A stretch of DNA of 64,000 nucleotides from Clostridium sp. Lineage in GTDB: Bacteria; Bacillota; Clostridia; Clostridiales; Clostridiaceae. A program made the translations under genes and the position numbers. The first letter of the stretch is position 1, and the number at the start of each line of letters is the position of its first letter. The stretch lies in assembly GCF_017888565.1 (NCBI RefSeq), contig NZ_JAGHFX010000004.1, forward strand, positions 1 to 64,000, written 5' to 3'. The notes beneath the pieces were generated by a model that searched no databases, was not told where the DNA came from, and saw only the letters and a program-made list of their open reading frames with translations. Positions 8,709 to 18,700 of this stretch are shown here, one piece after another.

Positions 8709-9986
8709 TTATTTATTTCTCCAGTATATGTATATAGCTATTATAGCACATATTCCCATTAAATATGGATAAAATAAAAATTTCATTATTGCAAATGGTG
8801 ATAATGCTGCTAGTCCTGCTGCTGATATTAACTGTGCTCCATATGGTATTATTCCTTGAAATACGCATGAAAACATATCCAATATCCCCGCAACTCTTTT
8901 TGGTTCTAAATCAAATTCATTAGAGATATCCTTAGCTATTGGCCCTACAGTTACAATTGCAACTGTATTATTAGCTGTACATATATCTACTAAACTTACC
9001 AGCATAGCAATTCCATACTCTGCTCCTCTTTTACTTTTAAAATTCTTCAGCCCCTTATTAAGAATAAACTCTATCCCTCCATTGAATTTAATAATTTCTA
9101 TTGTTCCTGCTATAAGAATTGAAATTATTATAAGCTCGCTCATTCCAGATATTCCACTTGAAATAGAGTTGAATAATCCTATTATATTAAAACTTCCAAA
9201 TATAAATCCAACTATTCCTGAAGATAAAATTCCAAGTAATAAAACCACTATTACATTTACTCCAAGTAATGCCGTTACTATAACTATTATATACGGTAAA
9301 ATTTTAATCAAATTAAACTCTAAAGCTTCTAAATTAATTACTGTAGAATTTTTAGTTAATAACATAAACATTACTGCAGTTATTATAGCCGCTGGAAGAA
9401 CTATTATAAAATTCATTTTAAACTTGTCCTTCATTTCACATCCTTGAGTTCTAGTTGCAGATATAGTTGTATCAGATATTATTGAAAGATTATCCCCAAA
9501 CATAGCTCCACTAACTACTGCACCTACAGCTAATGCAGTTGCTATTCCTGTTTTATCTGCTATTCCTACAGCTATTGGTACTAAAGCAACTATAGTTCCC
9601 ATTGATGTTCCTATAGATAAAGCTATAAAGCATCCTATAACAAATATTCCAGGTATTAATAAACTACTTGGTAGTAAAGAAAGACCTAAATTTACTGTAG
9701 ACTCTACTGCTCCCATATCTTTTGCTACCTGTGCGAATGCTCCTGCTAATATAAATATGATTATCATAAGTATAATATTAGTATTCCCTGCACCTTTACA
9801 GAAAATTTCTAATTTCTCATCAAACTTTATTTTTCTATTCATAATCAATGCTGTTAAAGCTGCTGCTAAAAATGGAACAATTACAGATACAGCATAGAAA
9901 TCTTTTGCTACTATTGACGTGCCTAAATAAACTAATAAAAATACTCCTAATGGAATTAAAGCTAGTCCGTTACCTTTGTTCTTCAA
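8709..9986 (-). CDS. NhaC-family Na+/H+ antiporter-like transporter, candidate methionine transporter (MetT-like)
   Basis: Polytopic NhaC-type protein (FIALSIGTSMGTIVALVPIAVGIA, SGAMFGDNLSIISDTTI); downstream of a SAM-I riboswitch. Confidence 0.75.
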   Translation of the reverse strand: MKNKGNGLALIPLGVFLLVYLGTSIVAKDFYAVSVIVPFLAAALTALIMNRKIKFDEKLEIFCKGAGNTNIILMIIIFILAGAFAQVAKDMGAVESTVNLGLSLLPSSLLIPGIFVIGCFIALSIGTSMGTIVALVPIAVGIADKTGIATALAVGAVVSGAMFGDNLSIISDTTISATRTQGCEMKDKFKMNFIIVLPAAIITAVMFMLLTKNSTVINLEALEFNLIKILPYIIVIVTALLGVNVIVVLLLGILSSGIVGFIFGSFNIIGLFNSISSGISGMSELIIISILIAGTIEIIKFNGGIEFILNKGLKNFKSKRGAEYGIAMLVSLVDICTANNTVAIVTVGPIAKDISNEFDLEPKRVAGILDMFSCVFQGIIPYGAQLISAAGLAALSPFAIMKFLFYPYLMGICAIIAIYIYWRNK

Positions 9987-10043
9987 AGTCTTTTTCTCTC
10001 CTTTTATAATAAATTATTTTATATGATATAACTACCAAAATAA

Positions 10044-10078
10044 AAAAGCTTCTGCAGAAATACAGAAGCTTTGATCAC
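10044..10078 (-). terminator. SAM riboswitch terminator
   Basis: AAAGCTTCTGTATTTCTGCAGAAGCTTTTTTATTTT on minus strand. Confidence 0.85.
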
Positions 10079-10097
10079 ACATATAAAAAGTTATAGT

Positions 10098-10214
10098 TAG
10101 CCTCTTATCTATCAGGGTTTCCTGCAGGATTTAGCACCTTAAGAATTAATTAAAACTCTTGGTTGCTGGGCTTCTCAGGGCCAGTCCCTCCACCACTCTT
10201 GATAAGACTTTTAA
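10098..10214 (-). promoter_or_regulatory. SAM-I (S-box) riboswitch
   Basis: Minus strand: CTTATCAAGAGTGGTGGAGGGACTGGCCCTGAGAAGCCCAGCAACC...AAGGTGCTAAATCCTGCAGGAAACCCTGATAGATAAGAG. Confidence 0.95.
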
Positions 10215-10558
10215 ATTTTGCATTATAATAGTATCAATTTAACTTATAATTGTCAACATGAATTTTTTTCTTATTTATATATTATTTTGAATATTGATGT
10301 CCATAACTGTCAATACTTAAATTAGGATCTCAAAATCTCACTCCTTATGCTTTATAAAAGTGCCTTTGCGCACTTTTATTTTTTCTTTTATTTACTAAAA
10401 TGATATTTAAACTTATATGAATTAGCTTGTTAAAAATAGATTTAAATTTATAAAGATCACATATCTAAACATGTCTATTCTACATAATTTTCAAATAAAT
10501 ATATTAATACCTTAATTTACATAAAAAAAAGAGATTAAATAAATAATCTCTTTTTATT

Positions 10559-10635
10559 TGGTGCGTTATCAGGGGATCGAACCCGGGACACCCTGATTAA
10601 GAGTCAGGTGCTCTACCAACTGAGCTAATAACGCA
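10559..10635 (-). tRNA. tRNA-Lys (anticodon CTT)
   Basis: TGCGTTATTAGCTCAGTTGGTAGAGCACCTGACTCTTAATCAGGGTGTCCCGGGTTCGATCCCCTGATAACGCACCA. Confidence 0.95.
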
Positions 10636-10637
10636 TA

Positions 10638-10711
10638 TGGAGCGGGTGATGAGAATCGAACTCACGTAACTTGCTTGGAAGGCAAGGGCTCTACCATTGA
10701 GCTACACCCGC
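10638..10711 (-). tRNA. tRNA-Gly (anticodon TCC)
   Basis: GCGGGTGTAGCTCAATGGTAGAGCCCTTGCCTTCCAAGCAAGTTACGTGAGTTCGATTCTCATCACCCGCTCCA. Confidence 0.95.
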
Positions 10712-10774
10712 AAATATTATTGACAATAATATTATATATTCCATAATTATTACTGTCAATAATAAATTTTTATT

Positions 10775-11449
10775 CTAAATTATTTCCGTAAGTGATTTTA
10801 ATAAAATATCTCTAAATTTCTCTCCATCACTCTTATTTTTATCAGCTTTTTCACAAATACTTCTCCACTCAGAAATATTTATGCCAGTTCTATCTTTAAA
10901 TTCTCTTTCTGTTGTTGTCATATAGCTTGAATTTATTACAAATTCACCCAAATCATTTGGAGTATTAAAAATCTTTAAATATAAAAATTCTCTATTATCT
11001 CCATACCAAGTTTTATTAAAATCCCTAGCAAACTTTTGAAGTGCTCTAATTAATTTATCCTTCGTCAAAGGCCAACAATCTTTAACCATTTTTAAATGTC
11101 TTTTCATATTATTTGCTTCTTCTTTAGATATCTTCTTATTCTTTTCTCCATCTGAAATTATTCTTTCTACTGGAATATTTGGAACACTAACAACCATTCT
11201 TTCTTTTCCATATATCCATTTATAAAATGCCTCTTGTAAAAATGAATATTGAATATATCCTAATAACATTTTTTCGTTTGGAAAATATGACCATGTATTA
11301 TTAAGTCCGTTATTCTTACAAAAAACTAAGCTATGGATATATATACTTTTTTCATTAGGTAATTTATCCATAAACATATGTCCTCTTATTGTTTTATTTT
11401 CATTAATTAGTTCTTCCCAGTAATCAAATGAATCATAGCTATGTCTCAC
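10775..11449 (-). CDS. Hypothetical protein (224 aa, no recognised family)
   Basis: Open reading frame with coding-like composition; upstream AATATACTATA-N9-TATAGTATATT inverted repeat. Confidence 0.6.
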   Translation of the reverse strand: MRHSYDSFDYWEELINENKTIRGHMFMDKLPNEKSIYIHSLVFCKNNGLNNTWSYFPNEKMLLGYIQYSFLQEAFYKWIYGKERMVVSVPNIPVERIISDGEKNKKISKEEANNMKRHLKMVKDCWPLTKDKLIRALQKFARDFNKTWYGDNREFLYLKIFNTPNDLGEFVINSSYMTTTEREFKDRTGINISEWRSICEKADKNKSDGEKFRDILLKSLTEII

Positions 11450-11735
11450 TGTATCACCTTTCTTTCAGCTCAGTAATATAATATACTATACATATATTAT
11501 ATAGTATATTATACCATCTTTTCAAGTATTTTTATTGAATATAACAAAGTAAACCTAAGTACATTCAAATTACAATATTCTGATAATATAATTTTACTCT
11601 TAAGTTTAGTAAAAATATACTACTTTATTATACATATACTAAATATACTATTTATTAGCTATCATAAAAATTATTATATTGTAGATTATTACCCCTAAAA
11701 AATATATAATATTATTAAAGATATAAAAAGGAGGC

Positions 11736-12152
11736 ATGACTTTGTACCACTGTGAAATTTGTGGAGCAACAGCTGATATTCATCATATAGTTCATAAACA
11801 CGAAGGTGGCTACGATATTAAGTTAAATTATAAATATCTTTGTAACTACCACCATAGAGGAAAAAACGGACCTCACAACTGTATAGAAACCGATTTAAGG
11901 TATAAACTAGAATTACAAGATAAACTTTTTAAACTATTACCAAAAGATTACTATACGGTCAAAGAACTTTATACTCTTTTAGGAATGTCTAATTCTTCTT
12001 TAAAAAAATTAATAAAAAAACTTAAATTATATAAAGAAGGATATTCAAAAAAAGATATAATAAGAACTATTATGGGTGGTAAAATTTACTCATATGTAAT
12101 GCTACAAGAGCTTGAATTAGAACGTCTTTTCCATAATATTAATATTAGCTAA
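11736..12152 (+). CDS. HNH-like (His-Me finger) domain protein with C-terminal helix-turn-helix
   Basis: CEICGATADIHHIVH...LCNYHHRGKNGPHNC metal/HNH signature followed by YTVKELYTLLGMSNSSLKKLIKKLKLYKEGY HTH-like segment; GGAGG RBS. Confidence 0.65.
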   Translation: MTLYHCEICGATADIHHIVHKHEGGYDIKLNYKYLCNYHHRGKNGPHNCIETDLRYKLELQDKLFKLLPKDYYTVKELYTLLGMSNSSLKKLIKKLKLYKEGYSKKDIIRTIMGGKIYSYVMLQELELERLFHNINIS

Positions 12153-12228
12153 AACTTTCTTTTATATTCAAGTTACTATATTATTGCATAGACTTACTGA
12201 ATTAATTAAATTAAATTTATATAATATA

Positions 12229-12293
12229 AAAAGCTCTTAACTAATATATTGTCAATAAATAAATTGGTGACAATATATTCTAAGAGCTTTTTC
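12229..12293. terminator. Long bidirectional terminator hairpin
   Basis: AAAAAGCTCTTAACTAATATATTGTCA...TGACAATATATTCTAAGAGCTTTTT. Confidence 0.8.
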
Positions 12294-12377
12294 TTATATT
12301 AAATAATGTAAATTATCTAGTATCTTCAAAATGAGAATCTTTTCAATAAATTTAATATATTCTTATAAATCTTATTA

Positions 12378-12450
12378 ACTAAGAAGATTGGATTCGAACC
12401 CGAAACTTTCACATTTGCAAGGTGACACTCTACTATTGAATCACTTCCGC
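12378..12450 (-). pseudogene. Degenerate tRNA-Gly (GCC-type backbone, anticodon position now GCA)
   Basis: GCGGAAGTGATTCAATAGTAGAGTGTCACCTTGCAAATGTGAAAGTTTCGGGTTCGAATCCAATCTTCTTAGT; disrupted acceptor and T stems, no CCA. Confidence 0.75.
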
Positions 12451-12471
12451 AGATTATTCAAAATATTATGA

Positions 12472-12555
12472 TGGTGCAGATGAAGGGAGTCGAACCCCCA
12501 CGCCAATGGCGCTAGATCCTAAGTCTAGTGCGTCTGCCAATTCCGCCACACCTGC
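12472..12555 (-). tRNA. tRNA-Leu (anticodon TAG)
   Basis: GCAGGTGTGGCGGAATTGGCAGACGCACTAGACTTAGGATCTAGCGCC...GGGGGTTCGACTCCCTTCATCTGCACCA. Confidence 0.95.
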
Positions 12556-12660
12556 ATACCTTATGCTAATATTATATAAAATATTATTTTCAAATCAACA
12601 TATATTGTAAAACTTGTTTTTTTATCAACTAATATTGTAATATAATTTTTATAGATTTAA

Positions 12661-12708
12661 TAATCACTAAGAACCTTTTTATATTAAGATCTTAGTGATT
12701 ATTAATTT
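12661..12708. terminator. Terminator-like hairpin downstream of M60 gene
   Basis: AATCACTAAGA...TCTTAGTGATT. Confidence 0.7.
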
Positions 12709-12746
12709 ATGTTATGTCTTTATTTCATTGGCACTTTATATTTTTA

Positions 12747-15700
12747 TTACTTTACATTAAATAAATAAAGTATTCTAACTTCATGGTTATCTTCTTTATT
12801 TTCATAAGTTATATAAATGCTATAAAGCCCAACTTTCAATTCAGATGTATCTATAACTATATCTCCATTCTCATCTATAGAATTTTCTACCTCTAAATTC
12901 TCATTACTTAACAAAATTTCTTTAGGTGTTAATACTTCTCCATTTTTAGAAACTACTCTTTCTTGAAGTGTAACTTTATTATTTTCTACTGTAGCCATTC
13001 CAGCTTCAATTATTTGCAGATTAGCATTTAATACTCTAAGATTTTTTAAGTTCTTTAAAGGTGATAAATCTCTTACTTCATTTTGCTCTATATTAAGTTC
13101 TTCTAAATTCTTAGCATATTCTAAGCCTTTTAAACTTGTAATTCTTCTACTACTACCAGTTAAAGTCCTTAAGTTATACATATCCTTTAATGTTATATCT
13201 CCACTTAATCCAAGAGCCTTTTGAATATCTTGTTTCAGATACTTATCTTCAATTTCAATAACTTTATTTAAATCTACTCTTTCTAAGCTATTAATCGCTT
13301 CTTTTAATTCAGTTATCATTGATTGTATTTCTTCATAAGTATATGCTTTATTTTCCATCATTTCTGTTGCTTTTTCAACAGCTTGATCTAGTACACTTAA
13401 ACTTTCTTCGGTATAAGATTCTCTATCTATACTTTTAGCACTTTCAACTAATTTAGAAAGCTCTGTATAATCTATGGATTCTGAATTTGCATAATGAAGC
13501 TTAGTGTCCCCCCATGTAGCGTGATCTGATCCAATTCCATTTCTACCGTCAGTTACTACAAGTTTTAATTCTTTAGCACCATTTATATCAACTTCTACAT
13601 ATCTCATAGCATCTCTAGAAGTCATTACTCCACTATCAAATTTCTTTTCTCCATCTACATATACTTCGAAGGAAACTGATCCTACTGAACCAAACATTTG
13701 TCTATCTACTCCAACATATGAGCTGAAGAATGCATAATCCTTGTCACTTAAATCATATGTTATTGTTGAAGTTGCATGTGCACCTATGCCTCTTTCAAAT
13801 GATACTACATTATTATCTTCATCAGTTAATCTTAAAGCATTATTACTTGTAGATATATCCTTCTTAGGAGCAGCATAGCTATTTTGAGTAGATTTCCAAT
13901 CATATTCTGTCAAATACGTATAATCTTCCATGTTTACTACTGCAACAGTTCTTGATTTAGTTACTTCATTACCATCACTATCTACAACCTTATAAGTTAT
14001 TGGATATTTCCCCGGCTTGTCAAAGTTCACTTCACCAGTTATCTTAACATCCTTAGTTATATCTCCATCTTCTGCATCAATTGCTGTAAATTCTTCATTT
14101 AATTCTAATACTTCTCCAACTTTTGTAGATATTGATTTTGGAATGGTTAATTTCGGTTTTGAGTTTGTTATTAAGAATTTAGCATCTCCAAAACTTCCAT
14201 GATCTGATGTATTTCCATTTCCAGCATTATTAACTATTAATTCTAATTTATTAACACCTTTAACTGGTATTCTTACAACTTTAGCTTCTGTGTTATACTT
14301 CATAAGTCCGCTATTATAAACTTCCTCACCATCAGCTAATACTTTAAATATTATACTTGAATTATTTTGTTCTGCTATGTTTCTATCTACACCTATATAA
14401 GTTTCAAAATACTCATAATTAGTATTCTCTAAGTTATACACTATTTCTGAATTAGCATGTGTTCCTATACCTTTTTCAAACTCTTTAATTTCTCCATTTA
14501 CTAGCAACTTTATACTGCTATTGGATGAAGACTTATCTTTTCTAACTGTTTCATAATCTGTTCTAGCTGATTCCCAATCAATGTCACTTAAATACTCAGT
14601 AGAGCTATATACTACTATTTTTCTTTCCTTAGTTGTAACATTATTATCACCATCTGTTACTGTATAAACTATAATATATTCTCCAGTTCTATTTAAATTC
14701 AAGTTATTACTATTAACTTGAACATCTTTAGTTATATCACCATCTTCTTGGTCATTTGCAGTAACACCCAAAGTTAAATCAAAATCACTATTTAATTTAA
14801 CATAGGTTATATCTTCAACATCTATTGTTGGGAACTTAGCTCTTATTATTTCTTCAGCTTTAACTAAATCTTCTTCAAATAAGTTAGCTGCTGGATGATC
14901 TTTAACTTCTTCTCTTAAAGCTTGCACCTTTTCTAATGTATTATAGCTATCAGAAACTTCTGTTTTGGTGCTATCTGCAAATAAATTTTCCATTTTATCA
15001 GCTAATTCATCTGTTTTATAGAAAGATATTTCTCCTATACTCGCCCAATTTTGATTAGCCTCTATAAACTTAAATTTAACCCTTCTTGCCTCTGTTTTAG
15101 CTATTTTAAATTCAACAACATCATTAACATTTCCATTATATTCACCTTTACCAGCTAATATAAAATCATTACCTTCTGCTTCATTTGAAACATATATTTC
15201 AAACTTTTTGGCAAACCCTTTACCACCATTTCTTGCTTTATAGGCTATTCTATTGATTTCCTTACTCTCACCTAAATCAAATATAATTTCATTTTGGAAT
15301 GTCTCACTGTTTTGGTTATAAGTTTCCCAGTGTGTATTTATATTACCATCAATGGCATTTCCAATAACAGTTCCTGGGTAATTTCCACCATTGTTAGTTA
15401 CTGAAACTACTGGAATCTTAAATTGTTCATTATATTTATCCAAATTATCAAATTGACCAAACTTAGACTTAACAACTGTAAAATCTTCATATACTGTAAC
15501 ATAAGATTTCTTTTCTGTAATATTATTATCACTATCAGTTACTCTATAAACAACTTCAAACCTTCCAAGTTTATCTTTTTCATAAGAATTTGATATTATT
15601 TCTATATTAGATGTTAAGCTACCATCTTCAATATCACTAGCTGTAATACCATATTTAAAATCAACTTCTTCGCCTAACTTATAAACTTTGTCCACTGTAT

Positions 15701-18700
15701 TTATAACAGGTTTTGAGCTCTTTTTAATAAACTTAGCATCTGCCCATATAGAGTGATCATAAGTATTTCTACTAATATCTGCATCTGTTGTTATAAGTTT
15801 TACTTCCTTAGCTCCACTTACATCAACCCTTACATATTCAGAACCTGTATCGTGCTTGAATACTTTACTATCGAACTTCTTCTCTCCATCTACCCATACT
15901 TCAAAAGTAACTGATGCTGCAGTACCTTTAACAGATTGATCTACACCTATATAACTTTCAAAGTAATCATAGCCTTTATTTTCAATATTATAAACTACTT
16001 CTGAGTTTGCATGAGCTCCTATACCTTTACTGTAAGTAAAGTCACTTCCATCCTTTAATAATGTAATAGTTCCACCTTTAATAGATTTATCCTTACGTAG
16101 TACACCATCCCCAACTCTTGAAGATACTTCTTGTAAGTCTGATACATAATCATATTCGCTTACCACTTCAACTTCTACAATTTTTTCTACTACAATGCCT
16201 TGATCATTTATTTTGTACTTAACTTGATATACACCTTTTTTACTTGTATCTACATTGTTTGTAACTTCAACATTAGAAATTATATTATTTCCTTCATAGT
16301 CTAATACTTTTATATAATCCATAGGATTAAATTCTTCTCTTAATCCTAAAGTTATCTTATCATTTTTAATGCTCATACTTGGCGTAAATGAATAAATCTC
16401 TGCAGCATCACCAGTTCCTAAATTAATGTCATAAGGTATTACTTCATATTTTGAATTCTTAGTTTTATCTGCATTTATATCTATAAAGGAATTATCTCCA
16501 GTAAATCCTATTACCTCACCATCTCTTAATATTTCATATCCTAGTAAATCCGATTTAACATTGTCATTTATATTAAATGTTAATTTAATTCCACTTTCTA
16601 CTCTATTTAGTAAAAGTTCTAAGTTAGTATCTTCTGTAAATCCATTTCCTTCATAATTAACCTTCTTGTTATTTAGATACCATATTTTCTTATCTGGTTT
16701 TTGATATTTACTAGTTTCTTGTTTAGTTTCTTCATTAACTTCAAATCCATGTCTAGCAAAGTATTCGCTTAAATCTTCTCCTACTACTTCTGATGAGAAT
16801 TTAATTAAATATTGCATTTTAACATTATTAGGATTTTCATTTCCTAAGCTAACATTTCTTTCCCTATATAATTTATTTAGCTTAGCCCAATAACCAGGCT
16901 TGTACATTTCTAATTGCCAATATACAGCTAAATTCTCAAAGTATTGACCTTCTGTATATTTATTTGAATTTTCACTTATTACATTTTTATAAATATCAGA
17001 TTCATATGGTATTCTATTATCTATTTTATTGTAAAATGCAGACATATGCATAGGTAACATATTATTTGTAACTTCCCCATATAATCTTGTATTTACATCC
17101 ATTTTATGACCTATTTCATGAGTCAATCCCCAAGATGGTCCTCTCTCCTCGAATGGAACTAAGTGATTTGCCATTACATCTCTCTGTACCCCTATATGAC
17201 CAGTATATGCATACATATATCCAAATGGTTGTGCTAATCTAACATTTTCTCTTATATATTTAGGGTCATTTTGTTCATTACTTCCATCCAAACCATAGTA
17301 TTTAAAAATTTCTTCCATATGAGTATTGTAAGATTTTATTGTATCTAAAGGATTTACACCTTGATCTATATAAGCTTGATATGCACCAGTTGCAGTGCCT
17401 GTCCAAACTATATGATCACTTACAAACTCAAAAACATCTAATACCTCTCTGTCTAAAACATTAGGATTTTTTTCTATATCTGCATCTATTGCCTGCTTAT
17501 ATTCAATTAAGTAATTTTTAAATTCTTCTATATTAGTATCCTTTGTAAGGAACGGGAACTTATTCCCTGAAGCAAATCTTAAAACTGGTGCCTTATATTG
17601 CTCTTCACTAGTATAAGGATTTACTATATATACTGCTCCACCTCTAGTTACATCATGATTATACCAATTATCTTTTGGTATTTCAGGAACTGTTATTACA
17701 TTCTTACCTGGCTTTAAACTTACAGTTCTTACCCAGTTAGCAAAACTTCCCTCTTGTTGAGAAAATGCTAAGCTTGGTAGTGGCTGAGTTGGATCTGCAT
17801 CTACATAAACTGTTATTTCATCACCTGGCTTTGCAGATATTCCTGTTGGTTGATTGTTATTACCAAATCCAAATTTTAAATTTTTCTCCGCATGCTGCAC
17901 CATATTTCCATGTTGCTCTGCGGTAATAATTTTTACTGTCTCTAATTCACCATTAAGTATTTTATGTGCTAACTCAAATGATTCTGCAAATGAGTTTTCT
18001 AAAGGATGTCCCTTCACTTCATTTTCAAATGCCTGTAACTTATAAATAGTATTAAATTCTTCTGATAATTCATTCATTAATGCATTTGTAAATAAACTAT
18101 CAACTTTATCACTTACTTTATCTTGTTTATAGAATGCTATTTCTGATAATGTAGCCCAGTTTTGATCTGAATTCTTAAACTTAAATTTTATTCTTTTAAA
18201 TTTAGTTGGATTAAATTTTGCCTCAACTAATCCAGATACTTTATTATAACCACCAGTTGCTACAAGCTGATATGTATCTCCTTTAGATGTTGTAGATCCA
18301 TATATTTCAAATCCCGTAGCAAATCCCTTATTATCGGATTTTCTTGCTCCGTATACTACTCTATTTAATTCGACAGTTTCTTTAAACTCTATCTCTACTT
18401 CATTTGTAAAAGTATTGTTATTAGATTTATTAGTTTCCCAATAAGTATCTAAATTACCATCTATCGCATTGGTTATTACTTGTCCTAAATAATGATTTCC
18501 ATTATTTTTAATACTTTCTATATTGTCATTACTCATTTTAAATAAATTTGAATACTCTTCATTAGAATAGTGCTCAAATTGTTTTGTGGTTGCTACTGAA
18601 GCTTCTACTTTTTGTTGATTTAATAATTCTCTTGCATTTATTATATCTTCTTTAAAGTCTTCATAAAATGGATGATTTTTCACTTCTTTTTCTAAAGCAT

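Noticed and set aside
10290-10395. Possible small RNA ending in AAAAGTGCCTTTGCGCACTTTTATTTTTT
   Set aside because: A terminator is present but I could not identify a promoter or a conserved structure; too weak to call.
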